From Xanthomarina sp. F2636L (GTDB taxonomy: Bacteria; Bacteroidota; Bacteroidia; Flavobacteriales; Flavobacteriaceae), in contig NZ_JAPMLM010000055.1 of the NCBI RefSeq assembly GCF_026410195.1, positions 372,001-436,000 on the forward strand: a stretch of DNA of 64,000 nucleotides, given 5' to 3'. This document shows positions 8,840-17,222 of this stretch, one piece after another; the stretch's first letter is position 1, and each line of letters begins with the position of its first letter. The position numbers and the translations under genes are program-made. The notes below the pieces were generated by a model that saw only the letters and a program-made list of their open reading frames with translations, did no database searches and was not told the origin of the DNA.

Positions 8840-9958
8840 ATGATAACACTTAAAGAAGTCAAAAATAAAAAGGAGTTAAAAGCATTTGTAACGTTTCCTT
8901 TTCAACTTTATAAAAACTCGAAATATTGGGTACCTCCTATTATTTCAGATGAAATAGCGACGCTAAGTTCAGACAAAAACCCGGCATTTCTTCATGCTGA
9001 AGCTCAATTTTTTCTAGCCTATAAAAACAATGAGATTGTTGGACGTGTGGCTGCAATTGTTAATTGGACTGAAATTAACGAACAGAAAGTAAAAAAAATG
9101 CGGTTTGGTTGGTTTGATACCATAGAAGATCTTTCAGTTTCAAAAACTTTGTTAGATAAGGTTACTGAGATAGGAAAATCTCATAATTTAGAATTTGTTG
9201 AAGGTCCTGTTGGATTTTCTAATTTGGATAAGAATGGTGCTTTAACCTATGGTTTTGATCATATTGGTACTATGGCTACTTGGTATAATCACCCATATTA
9301 CATCTCCCATTTTGAAGATTTAGGCTTTTTAGGAGAGAAAGAATATATAGAAAGTAAGTTTTCCTTTAAAACCATACCCTTAGAACGTTTTAAAAGAGTT
9401 AATGAAATTATTACCAAACGCTTCAAGCTTAGACCTAGTAAGTTCACAAAAACAAAAGAAATTATCCCACATATTGATGGGATGTTCGACCTTTTTAATA
9501 AGTCTTATTCTAAACTATCAACGTTTGTTCCTGTTTCTAATGCTCAAAGAGACTATTTTAAGCAAAAATTCATCAATTTTATCAACCCAGAATATATCAA
9601 GTTTGTATTTGATGAAAATGATAACATGGTTGCATTTGCCATTGTTTTGCCTTCGTTTTCTGAAGCACTTCAAGAAACTAACGGTAAATTATTCCCTTTT
9701 GGGTTTTTAAAATTATTGAAAGCCAAAAAGAATAGTAAAACTGTTTTATTCTATTTAATTGGAGTTGAACCACATTATCAAAACAAAGGTGTGACTGCTA
9801 TAATTTTTAATGAATTTTATGAAACTTTTAAAAAACAAAACATAGAAACCTGTATTCGCTTACCAGAATTATCAGATAATTTGGCTTCTCAACAAATTTG
9901 GAAGGATTTTGATTGTGAAATTATTAAGCGACGAAAAACCTTTAGAAAAGAATTATAA
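8840..9958 (+). CDS. Large GNAT-like acyltransferase (lipid N-acyltransferase candidate)
   Basis: A 372-aa cytoplasmic protein. It has the pattern of a widespread two-part GNAT-like family: FPFQLYKNSKYWVPP (residues 19-33), then HAEAQFFLAY and VGRVAAIVN, then GPVGFSNLDKNGALTYGFDH, and a C-terminal GNAT core (VLFYLIGVEPHYQNKGVTAI). Such proteins are usually labelled only 'N-acetyltransferase'. As I recall, bacterial ceramide synthase of Caulobacter is a GNAT-like acyltransferase. Placement beside an alpha-oxoamine synthase suggests, by inference only, N-acylation of a long-chain amino base. It is convergent with that gene, so they share no transcript. Confidence 0.6.
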   Translation: MITLKEVKNKKELKAFVTFPFQLYKNSKYWVPPIISDEIATLSSDKNPAFLHAEAQFFLAYKNNEIVGRVAAIVNWTEINEQKVKKMRFGWFDTIEDLSVSKTLLDKVTEIGKSHNLEFVEGPVGFSNLDKNGALTYGFDHIGTMATWYNHPYYISHFEDLGFLGEKEYIESKFSFKTIPLERFKRVNEIITKRFKLRPSKFTKTKEIIPHIDGMFDLFNKSYSKLSTFVPVSNAQRDYFKQKFINFINPEYIKFVFDENDNMVAFAIVLPSFSEALQETNGKLFPFGFLKLLKAKKNSKTVLFYLIGVEPHYQNKGVTAIIFNEFYETFKKQNIETCIRLPELSDNLASQQIWKDFDCEIIKRRKTFRKEL

Positions 9959-9960
9959 TA

Positions 9961-9995
9961 AAAAAATCCGATAACGTTTGTTATCGGATTTTTTT
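9961..9995. terminator. Bidirectional terminator between convergent genes
   Basis: AAAAAATCCGATAAC (9961-9975) and its inverted copy (9980-9995) form a 15-bp stem with a GTTT loop. A- and T-runs on both sides let it serve both converging genes. Confidence 0.85.
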
Positions 9996-10014
9996 ATACT
10001 ACAAATAAGTAGTT

Positions 10015-11274
10015 TTATTTATCCATAGAAGCTGCTACTGAAGCAGACAATCTTTTATAAGTACCGTTTTCTAGTCTTTCTCTAATAGCGTCGAAAGCGT
10101 CTAACGTTTCATTTACATCATCTAACGTATGAGTAGCAGTAGGAATTAAACGTAATAATATTAATCCTTTTGGAATTACTGGATACACAACGATAGAACA
10201 GAAAATACCGTAATTTTCTCTTAAGTCTCTTACTAAAGCCATGGCTTCAGGAATACTTCCTTTTAAGTAAACCGGAGTAACACAACTTTGTGTGGTACCA
10301 ATATCAAAACCACGTTTCTTTAAACCGGATTGTAAAGCATTGGTGTTTTCCCAAAGTTTATTTTTTAACTCAGGCATGGTTCTAAGCATTTCTAAACGCT
10401 TTAAAGCACCAACCACCAATTGCATTTGCAAAGATTTTGCAAACATTTGTGAACGTAAGTTGTATTTTAAGTAATCAATTATTTCTTTATCTGCAGCTAT
10501 GAAAGCTCCAGTACTAGCTAAAGATTTAGCAAAAGTTGCAAAATATACATCAATACCATCTTGAACACCTTGCTCTTCTCCTGCTCCCGCTCCTGTTTTA
10601 CCTAAAGTTCCAAAACCATGAGCATCATCAACAAAAAAGCGGAATTTAAATTTTTCTTTAAGAGCAACAATTTCTTTTAATCGACCTTGCTCACCTCTCA
10701 TACCGAACACGCCTTCAGAAATAACTAAAATACCCCCTCCAGTTTGCTCAGCCATTTTTGTAGCTCTTTCAAGATTCTTTTCTAAACTTTCAATGTCGTT
10801 ATGTTTATAAGTAAAACGTTTTCCCATATGTAAGCGCACACCATCTATAATACATGCGTGGGCATCAACATCATAAACAATAATATCGTCTTTAGCAACT
10901 AAGGCATCTATAGTCGAAACCATACCTTGATAACCAAAGTTAAGTAAATAAGCAGCTTCTTTATTAACGAAAGAAGCTAATTCATTTTGAAGTTTCTCAT
11001 GCATATCTGTATGACCAGACATCATACGTGCTCCCATTGGATAAGCAGAACCATAATCTGCTCCAGCTTGAGCATCTACTTTTCTGACTTCTGGGTGATT
11101 TGCTAAACCTAAATAATCATTAATACTCCAAGTAATGACTTCCTTCCCTCGGAATTTCATTCTGTTAGATATTTCACCTTCTAATTTTGGAAAAACAAAG
11201 TAGCCTTCAGCTTGTGAAGCCCATTTTCCTAATGGTCCTTTATCTCTATAAATTTTATCGAATAAGTCTTTCAT
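10015..11274 (-). CDS. Alpha-oxoamine synthase; probable cysteate/serine fatty-acyltransferase (CFAT/SPT type)
   Basis: A 419-aa PLP enzyme of the KBL/SPT/AONS family. Visible landmarks are WSINDYLGLANHPEV, the cofactor-stacking His139 in DVDAHACI, the PLP-ring pair D216/H219 in VDDAHGFGTLG, and the Schiff-base lysine K250 in ATFAKSLAS. The family condenses an amino acid with an acyl thioester and loses CO2. In flavobacteria the best-known members join cysteate to a fatty acyl group to make 3-ketocapnine, the first step to gliding-related sulfonolipids. The cysteine-synthase-like gene 125 bp upstream favours this over glycine C-acetyltransferase (kbl) or plain serine palmitoyltransferase. Substrate choice is inference. 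Confidence 0.75.
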   Translation of the reverse strand: MKDLFDKIYRDKGPLGKWASQAEGYFVFPKLEGEISNRMKFRGKEVITWSINDYLGLANHPEVRKVDAQAGADYGSAYPMGARMMSGHTDMHEKLQNELASFVNKEAAYLLNFGYQGMVSTIDALVAKDDIIVYDVDAHACIIDGVRLHMGKRFTYKHNDIESLEKNLERATKMAEQTGGGILVISEGVFGMRGEQGRLKEIVALKEKFKFRFFVDDAHGFGTLGKTGAGAGEEQGVQDGIDVYFATFAKSLASTGAFIAADKEIIDYLKYNLRSQMFAKSLQMQLVVGALKRLEMLRTMPELKNKLWENTNALQSGLKKRGFDIGTTQSCVTPVYLKGSIPEAMALVRDLRENYGIFCSIVVYPVIPKGLILLRLIPTATHTLDDVNETLDAFDAIRERLENGTYKRLSASVAASMDK

Positions 11275-11302
11275 ATAAGCTATTAATCATGATTTAATAG
11301 TG

Positions 11303-11310
11303 CAAAATTA
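11303..11310 (-). promoter_or_regulatory. -7 promoter box for the alpha-oxoamine synthase gene
   Basis: The minus strand reads TAATTTTG, a perfect TAnnTTTG, 28 bases before ATG 11274. It lies after the terminator of the upstream gene, so the two enzymes may be transcribed separately. Confidence 0.45.
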
Positions 11311-11358
11311 GATATTTAAATACTTAATACATAATCTTTTTTCACTCTATTATTAACA

Positions 11359-11390
11359 AAAACATGTTACTAAAATTAGTAACATGTTTT
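11359..11390 (-). terminator. Terminator after the cysteine-synthase-like gene
   Basis: A perfect 13-bp inverted repeat (AAAACATGTTACT and its complement) surrounds a 6-base loop. On the minus strand it starts 9 bases past the stop codon and is followed by a T-run. Confidence 0.75.
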
Positions 11391-11399
11391 AAAGTGGAG

Positions 11400-12446
11400 T
11401 TATTTTATATATTGTATGCTTTGAGCAGATTCTTCATGTTCGTGGTCATGATCTAAAAAACCTTGATCATTCATCCATGCATCACTATAAATTTTACTCA
11501 TATAACGTGATCCATGATCTGGAAAAACTACAACCACATTAGAATCTTCAGTAAATGTACCTTCTTCGTTAAGCTGCTTTATAGCTTGCATGGCTGCACC
11601 AGACGTGTAGCCAACAAATAAGCCTTCTGTTTTAGCAATTTCTCTTGCAGTATGAGCACTTTCATCGTCAGTTACTTTTACAAACTCGTCTATAATATCA
11701 AAATCTGTTGCCGTTGGGATTAAGTTTTTACCTAATCCTTCTATACGGTATGGGTAAATTTCTTTTTCATCAAACTCATGAGTTTCATGATATTTTTTAA
11801 GAACAGAACCATAAGCATCTACTCCAATGATTTTAACATCAGGATTTTGCTCTTTAAGGTATTTTCCAATTCCAGAAATAGTCCCTCCTGTTCCACTACA
11901 AGCTACCAAATGCGTAATTTTACCTTCCGTTTGATTCCATATTTCTGGACCAGTTGAATGGTAATGTGCATCAATATTCAACTCATTAAAATATTGGTTA
12001 ATGTATACAGAACCTTTGGTTTCTTCATGTAGTCTTTTAGCCACTTCGTAATAAGATCTAGGGTCGTCTGCAGGAACATGTGCAGGGCAAACATAAACTT
12101 GCGCTCCCATAGATTTAAGCATGTCGATTTTATCTGCTGAAGATTTAGAACTTACAGCAAGAATACATTTGTAGCCTTTAACTATACTTACCATGGCAAT
12201 ACTAAATCCTGTATTACCTGAAGTTGTTTCTACAATAGTATCACCAGGTTTTAATATTCCTTTTTTTTCAGCTTGTTCTATTATATAAAGTGCAATTCGA
12301 TCTTTTGAAGAATGTCCTGGATTAAAAGCCTCTACTTTGGCAAAGTAGTTTCCTTTTAAAGGAGATGTTATTTTATTTAGTTTAATTAGTGGTGTATTAC
12401 CAACTAATTCTAAAACATTATTAAAAACTTGTTTATTTTTTTTCAT
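11400..12446 (-). CDS. PLP-dependent cysteine-synthase-like enzyme; candidate cysteate synthase
   Basis: A 348-aa fold-type II PLP enzyme. Lys48 in [10 protein letters not shown] is the cofactor lysine, TTSGNTG (74-80) binds substrate, and SGTGGTISG (184-192) binds the PLP phosphate. The usual NPGGSVKDR of CysK/CysM reads NPGHSSKDR here, and a His/Asp/Glu-rich tail (DHDHEHEE) follows with no CBS domain. In capnine producers such as Capnocytophaga a CysK-like enzyme makes cysteate from phosphoserine and sulfite for the neighbouring fatty-acyltransferase, and this gene sits in that arrangement. An ordinary cysteine synthase remains possible. Confidence 0.75.
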   Translation of the reverse strand: MKKNKQVFNNVLELVGNTPLIKLNKITSPLKGNYFAKVEAFNPGHSSKDRIALYIIEQAEKKGILKPGDTIVETTSGNTGFSIAMVSIVKGYKCILAVSSKSSADKIDMLKSMGAQVYVCPAHVPADDPRSYYEVAKRLHEETKGSVYINQYFNELNIDAHYHSTGPEIWNQTEGKITHLVACSGTGGTISGIGKYLKEQNPDVKIIGVDAYGSVLKKYHETHEFDEKEIYPYRIEGLGKNLIPTATDFDIIDEFVKVTDDESAHTAREIAKTEGLFVGYTSGAAMQAIKQLNEEGTFTEDSNVVVVFPDHGSRYMSKIYSDAWMNDQGFLDHDHEHEESAQSIQYIK

Positions 12447-12493
12447 ACATGTTATCTTTTGACAACCAAAAACTATGGAAGCCTAAAACCTTG

Positions 12494-12501
12494 CAAAAAT
12501 A
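12494..12501 (-). promoter_or_regulatory. -7 promoter box for the cysteine-synthase-like gene
   Basis: The minus strand reads TATTTTTG (TAnnTTTG), 47 bases before ATG 12446, in the gap after the S9 peptidase gene. Confidence 0.4.
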
Positions 12502-12515
12502 CATAAAATTTTTTA

Positions 12516-14576
12516 CTAACGAGTAATTCCTTCTAAATCCAGTATAAAAGCATACTCTAAAGCCACTTCTTTTAAACTTTCAAAACGTCCAGAAGCTCCA
12601 CCATGTCCTGTCTCCATATCTGTATGTAGCAATAATTTATTTGTATCGGTTTTAAACTCTCTTAATTTAGCAACCCATTTAGCTGGTTCCCAATATTGTA
12701 CTTGAGAATCGTGTAAACCTGTTGTTACCAATAGGTTTGGATAGTTTTGTGCTGTAATATTATCGTAAGGAGAGTAGGATTTTATATACTCATAGTAATC
12801 TTTTTCGTTCGGATTTCCCCATTCGTCATATTCTCCAGTAGTTAATGGAATGCTGTCATCTAACATCGTTGTTACCACATCTACAAAAGGTACAATAGCC
12901 AAAACACCTCTGTACAATTCTGGATTAAGATTTATAATAACTCCCATTAAAAGTCCTCCTGCAGATCCACCATATGCATATAAATGTTTTTCTGAGGTAT
13001 ATTTTTTATCAATTAAATATTTAGAACAATCTATATAATCATAATAGGTGTTCATTTTAGATAATAACTTTCCATTTTCGTACCAATCTCTACCAAGATA
13101 CTCTCCTCCCCTAATATGCGCAATGGCATAAATAAAGCCTCTATCTAATAAGCTTAATCTTACAGTTGAAAAATACGGATCAATTGTAGAACCATAAGAC
13201 CCGTATGCATAAAGCAATAACGGATTGCCTGACTCTTTTTTTAAATCTTTTCTATAAACTAATGAAACAGGCACCTTTACACCATCTCGAGCTGTAACCC
13301 AAATACGTTCTGATGCATAATTTTCTTTCTTGAAGTTTTTATCTAAAACTTCTTGTTCTTTTTTAATTTCATGAACTTTAGTTTTGAAATTATAATCTAT
13401 AACAGAACTTGGAGTTGTAAGCGAGTTATAACTGTAACGCAATACATCGCTATTAAAGTCTGGATTGTTACCAGTATAAGCAGTATAGGTTTCACTATCA
13501 AAAGGTAAATAATAGTCTTCATTTCCATCCCAACTCAAAATGCGAAGTGTATTTAAACCTTTCTCTCTTTCACTAATTACCAAATAATCTTTAAAAATCT
13601 CTATATCTTCTAATAGCACATCTTTTCTATGTGGTATTAAATCTTGCCAATATTTACTTTCTGTCTGTTTTTCGCTGGTTTTTTGAAGTTTAAAATTTAT
13701 AGCATCATCATTATTATTAAGCACATAAAAATGATCTTTATAATGTGCTATAGAATATTCCAACCCCCTTTCTCTTTTATTAAATACTCTAAATTCTTTA
13801 TTAGGTGTATCGGCATTAAGAATACGATACTCTGAAGTTAACGTGCTCGAGGAGCCAATAACAATGTATTTTCTAGATTTAGTCTTATAAACAAAGGTGT
13901 TGAAGGTTTCGTCTGTTTCATGAAAGACTTCAATATCCTCTTCTACTTTAGTATGTAATTTATGTTTAAAAACACTGTTAGAGCGAAGGGTTAACTCGTC
14001 TTTTCGAGAATAAAATACGGTTTCATTATCGTTAGCCCAAGTAACACTACCAGTTGTATTTAAAATTTTTTCAGGATAAATTTCACCAGTTACCAAATTT
14101 TTAATTTGAACGGTGTATTGTCTTCTACTAACTGTATCTGTAGAAAAAGCAGCCAGCTTATTATCTAAACTTATTGAGATGCTTCCTAAGCTGAAATAAG
14201 AATGCTCTTTAGCCATGTCATTACAATCAAACAACAACTCTTCAGGCGCATCTAAAGTATCTTTTTTTCTTGCATAAATAGGATAATCTTTTCCTTTTTC
14301 AAATCTAGTAATATACCAATAGCCATTAAATTTATATGGAACCGATTGATCATCTTCCTTAATTCTAGCTTTCATTTCTTCAAACAACTGTTCCTGTAAA
14401 GGTTCCGTATGTTTCATAATACGTTTGGTATAATTGTTTTCGGCATGTAAATAATCTAAAACCTCTTGATTTTCTCTATCGTTTAACCAATAGTAATTAT
14501 CAATACGAACATCGTCATGAGCAACAAGGTTTTTTGGTATTTTTTTTGCCTTAGGAGGAAATATATTGTTTTTCAA
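12516..14576 (-). CDS. S9 family peptidase (oligopeptidase B / prolyl oligopeptidase type)
   Basis: A serine peptidase of about 686 aa that cleaves short peptides, with no signal peptide. A beta-propeller N-terminal part precedes the hydrolase domain. Numbered from the longest frame (14612), the triad is Ser550 (YGGSAGG), Asp635 (GLHDSQV) and His670 (TGHGGAS). No ATG lies near the conserved N-terminus (PPKAKKIPK...IDNYYWLNDRENQEV). The longest frame would start at a TTG that lies inside a -7 box, so I chose TTG 14576, giving MKNNIFPPKAKK; the start is uncertain. It is leftward and divergent from ybaB. Confidence 0.85.
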   Translation of the reverse strand: MKNNIFPPKAKKIPKNLVAHDDVRIDNYYWLNDRENQEVLDYLHAENNYTKRIMKHTEPLQEQLFEEMKARIKEDDQSVPYKFNGYWYITRFEKGKDYPIYARKKDTLDAPEELLFDCNDMAKEHSYFSLGSISISLDNKLAAFSTDTVSRRQYTVQIKNLVTGEIYPEKILNTTGSVTWANDNETVFYSRKDELTLRSNSVFKHKLHTKVEEDIEVFHETDETFNTFVYKTKSRKYIVIGSSSTLTSEYRILNADTPNKEFRVFNKRERGLEYSIAHYKDHFYVLNNNDDAINFKLQKTSEKQTESKYWQDLIPHRKDVLLEDIEIFKDYLVISEREKGLNTLRILSWDGNEDYYLPFDSETYTAYTGNNPDFNSDVLRYSYNSLTTPSSVIDYNFKTKVHEIKKEQEVLDKNFKKENYASERIWVTARDGVKVPVSLVYRKDLKKESGNPLLLYAYGSYGSTIDPYFSTVRLSLLDRGFIYAIAHIRGGEYLGRDWYENGKLLSKMNTYYDYIDCSKYLIDKKYTSEKHLYAYGGSAGGLLMGVIINLNPELYRGVLAIVPFVDVVTTMLDDSIPLTTGEYDEWGNPNEKDYYEYIKSYSPYDNITAQNYPNLLVTTGLHDSQVQYWEPAKWVAKLREFKTDTNKLLLHTDMETGHGGASGRFESLKEVALEYAFILDLEGITR

Positions 14577-14609
14577 ATGTGAAGAAATTTTTAACTTAAT
14601 TATTGGCTT

Positions 14610-14617
14610 CAAAAATA
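14610..14617 (-). promoter_or_regulatory. -7 promoter box for the S9 peptidase gene
   Basis: The minus strand reads TATTTTTG (TAnnTTTG), 33 bases before the TTG at 14576. It argues against the longer reading starting at 14612. Confidence 0.4.
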
Positions 14618-14628
14618 TGAAAATTAAA

Positions 14629-14636
14629 TAGCTTTG
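14629..14636 (+). promoter_or_regulatory. -7 promoter box for ybaB
   Basis: TAGCTTTG matches TAnnTTTG, 26 bases before ATG 14663. A TTG at 14603-14605 could be the -33 element with a rather long 23-base spacer. Confidence 0.5.
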
Positions 14637-14662
14637 TACTTAAATTAATAAATTATAAAATT

Positions 14663-14986
14663 ATGTTTGGAGATCTTATGGGAATGATGGGTAAACTAAA
14701 AGAAACCCAGAAAAAAGTTGAAGAAACAAAAAAACGTTTAGACACGGTTTTAGTTGATGAAAAAAGTAACGACGATAAACTAAAAGTTACTTTAACTGCC
14801 AATAGAACTATTAAATCTATTAGTATTGACGACAGCTTATTACAGGACAAAGAAGAATTAGAAGATTACTTACTTTTAACTCTTAATAAAGCCATTACAC
14901 GCGCCACACAAATAAATGATGCTGAATTAGCAGCAGTTGCAAAAGATGGGATGCCAAATATTCCAGGTATGGATATGTTTAAATAA
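14663..14986 (+). CDS. YbaB/EbfC family nucleoid-associated protein
   Basis: A 107-aa protein, the usual family length. It opens [21 protein letters not shown], a Met-rich helix followed by a coiled-coil arm. The [19 protein letters not shown] sheet and a C-terminal helix ending PGMDMF follow. YbaB dimers bind DNA without strict sequence preference. Here it is not beside dnaX or recR as in many bacteria. It is divergent from the S9 peptidase and followed by a repeat element. Confidence 0.9.
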   Translation: MFGDLMGMMGKLKETQKKVEETKKRLDTVLVDEKSNDDKLKVTLTANRTIKSISIDDSLLQDKEELEDYLLLTLNKAITRATQINDAELAAVAKDGMPNIPGMDMFK

Positions 14987-15020
14987 GAAAACTAGTATGA
15001 TACATAAATAAGAAATATAC

Positions 15021-15102
15021 ATTTGTCATTCAGAAGGAGGAGTCGGTTGAAGAACCTACAATAAAATCAAAAAGAATCTTCACCTCATTTTGAATGACAA
15101 AT
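15021..15102. repeat. REP/MITE-like inverted-repeat element
   Basis: The 82-bp block is bounded by a perfect 11-bp inverted repeat, ATTTGTCATTC at 15021-15031 and its complement at 15092-15102. Further imperfect inner pairing joins GGAGGAG with CACCTC and GAAGAACCT with AGAATCTTC. GTCATTC-ended palindromic units are common as dispersed repeats in Bacteroidota. Only one copy is in this window, so its dispersed nature is inferred. Confidence 0.5.
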
Positions 15103-15132
15103 CGAAGTTTTTTGCTAAATACACAAGATCTT

Positions 15133-16071
15133 CTATCTATAGCCAAACTTTAATTTAATACCGTATTTTTCTTCAATCTCAGGTTTAATTTTATCTGTCT
15201 CAATAGAACAAATACCAAATTTTGAACGATCTGCATTCACTTTTTTGAAATCTGTTGATTGCTTCTCAAAAGGAAAATTAAAATGATAATTTGATAGATT
15301 TGCTCGCGTTTTCCTGCTTACTCGATATAAAATAGAAACCCTGCCTTTTTGAAAGGCATAACTTATTGCAAACTCTCTGGGATGCATGGCTCCAGATTTT
15401 ATAGCAGTCATTAGCTTTTCTTCTGTTAAATCACTTATAGGATAATCATAATGTAAAAGTGTAACGGTTACTTTAGCATTGTCTAAATCGCAGTCGTTAA
15501 TTTTTGAAGCATCATCTGAATTATCAATACCTATGATATTTTCGCCTGGATATGCATTTTTATCAAGACCCTCTTTAATTTTATAAAAGTTCGAGTAAAC
15601 AATCCCTTTATATTCCTTACTCCTTTTATTTCCCTGTTCTTTTTGATAGTTTCTATGAAATGCTTTTGATGCGCCAATGCTAATTTTTGATTGATATTCC
15701 ATATATAAATCAGGAAATAACGTTTCTAACTTCTGCCAATTAAAATCGTTTAATTTCTCATTAAAAATCTGAATCTCTTTTAAACATTTAATTTTTACTC
15801 CATGTTTAAAAGCTTCTTTTATCCAATCTAGAGCTTTAGATTTGTTATTGTTAATTAGGGAAATTTGAGAAGCAATAATATAATCCTTTGCAAATGCAGG
15901 TTTATAATTATTTAGTAATTCATTTAATTGCTTTTCAGCTTTAATAAAGTCTTCGTTAACTATAAGCTCTTCAACTTTATTAAATTCTTGATGATATATT
16001 AAAAAGTCTGTTTCACTAAACTTATTTTGAAACCATAAAAAAGTCAAGCAAATTAATAAATTACGAATCAT
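15133..16071 (-). CDS. Unknown secreted protein with helical-repeat-like N-terminus
   Basis: A 312-aa protein with a short hydrophobic N-terminus (MIRNLLICLTFLWFQ), a possible signal peptide. Residues 25-130 look like TPR-type helical pairs (AEKQLNELLNNYKPAF, KSKALDWIKEAFKHG). The C-terminal half is mixed alpha/beta with no motif I recognise. The third-codon bias is coding-like, it starts at ATG, and it lies 29 bp from ltaE in the same direction, so co-transcription is likely. No function can be assigned. Confidence 0.65.
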   Translation of the reverse strand: MIRNLLICLTFLWFQNKFSETDFLIYHQEFNKVEELIVNEDFIKAEKQLNELLNNYKPAFAKDYIIASQISLINNNKSKALDWIKEAFKHGVKIKCLKEIQIFNEKLNDFNWQKLETLFPDLYMEYQSKISIGASKAFHRNYQKEQGNKRSKEYKGIVYSNFYKIKEGLDKNAYPGENIIGIDNSDDASKINDCDLDNAKVTVTLLHYDYPISDLTEEKLMTAIKSGAMHPREFAISYAFQKGRVSILYRVSRKTRANLSNYHFNFPFEKQSTDFKKVNADRSKFGICSIETDKIKPEIEEKYGIKLKFGYR

Positions 16072-16100
16072 CTGTTTTTGCTTTTAGTTAAAACGTGAAA

Positions 16101-17129
16101 TTACAATCTCATGTTTTTCAAAAATGTCAAAAAGTAATCATGCATGTCATTAGTATAATCTAAATGCGTGACTATTCTTAACTTACCTTGCCCCATGCTA
16201 CTTATACGAATATTATTATTCTCAAGTGTTTTAAGGAAATTGGAATCGTTTAATTGATCTTGTAATTCAAAAATTACAATATTAGTCTCTACAGGTTCCA
16301 CCTTTTTAACAAAGGATAGTTTGCTTAACACGGTTTCAATTTCTTTGGCTTTTTTATGATCTTCGGCCAAGCGTTCTATATTGTTATCTAAAGCATAAAT
16401 TCCAGCTGCTGCTAAATAACCAACCTGTCTCATGCCTCCACCAAAAATTTTTCTAATTCTAATAGCGTTTTCCATAATATCTTCATCGCCAATTAAAACG
16501 GAACCAATTGGACAACCAAGACCTTTGCTTAAACACACAGAAATTGTATCGAAAACTTTCCCATAATCTTTGGCAGCTTCATTTTTTGCCACCAAAGCAT
16601 TCCAAATTCTTGCTCCATCTAAATGAAAGCCGAGATTATGTGTATTACAAACAGTTCTTATTTTATTTAATTCTTCAAAATCCCAACATGCGCCACCTCC
16701 TCTATTTGTTGTGTTCTCTATTTCCACCAAAGAAGTTAAAGGACTGTGGTAAAAATCTGGCGGATTAATAGCTTCAATAACCTGTTCTGCAGTAAACATG
16801 CCACGGTTCCCATTTATTAACTTACATGAAACGCCACTATTAAAAGAGGCGCCTCCACCTTCGTAATTATATATATGTGCGTCTTTATCGCATATAACTT
16901 GGTCTCCAGGATGGGTGTGTAACTTTATAGCTGTTTGGTTAGCCATAGTTCCCGATGGAAAAAACAAAGCTTTAGGCTTCCCAAACAGCTTAGCTAAGCG
17001 TTCCTCTAGGACGTTGACTGTTGGGTCTTCTTTATAAACATCGTCACCAACTGGTGTTTGCATCATAGCTTCCAACATACCTTTTGTTGGTTTGGTAACC
17101 GTATCACTTCTTAAGTCTATTATCATCAT
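16101..17129 (-). CDS. ltaE: Low-specificity L-threonine aldolase
   Basis: A 342-aa PLP enzyme of the beta-eliminating lyase family. It splits L-threonine and L-allo-threonine into glycine and acetaldehyde. The N-terminus [12 protein letters not shown] is diagnostic. [20 protein letters not shown] (the PLP-interacting Asp) and the Schiff-base lysine in [14 protein letters not shown] follow. Two adjacent ATGs (17129, 17126) are possible starts. It is divergent from prfB; both promoters must fit in the 93-bp gap. Confidence 0.92.
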   Translation of the reverse strand: MMIIDLRSDTVTKPTKGMLEAMMQTPVGDDVYKEDPTVNVLEERLAKLFGKPKALFFPSGTMANQTAIKLHTHPGDQVICDKDAHIYNYEGGGASFNSGVSCKLINGNRGMFTAEQVIEAINPPDFYHSPLTSLVEIENTTNRGGGACWDFEELNKIRTVCNTHNLGFHLDGARIWNALVAKNEAAKDYGKVFDTISVCLSKGLGCPIGSVLIGDEDIMENAIRIRKIFGGGMRQVGYLAAAGIYALDNNIERLAEDHKKAKEIETVLSKLSFVKKVEPVETNIVIFELQDQLNDSNFLKTLENNNIRISSMGQGKLRIVTHLDYTNDMHDYFLTFLKNMRL

Positions 17130-17196
17130 ATAATAATTAAAAGTATAAAACTATAAAATTAAATCAAGGAATATTTTATCTGCCAATTATTAATTT

Positions 17197-17204
17197 TACT
17201 TTTG
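17197..17204 (+). promoter_or_regulatory. -7 promoter box for prfB
   Basis: TACTTTTG matches TAnnTTTG, 18 bases before the prfB ATG at 17223. No TTG was found at the expected -33 distance. Confidence 0.5.
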
Positions 17205-17222
17205 TGCAAAGAAAATAAGAAT

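Noticed and set aside
11359-11390. Perfect 13-bp inverted repeat as an operator for the alpha-oxoamine synthase gene
   Set aside because: It lies 9 bases after the upstream stop and is followed by T-rich sequence on the transcribed strand, so terminator is the simpler reading.
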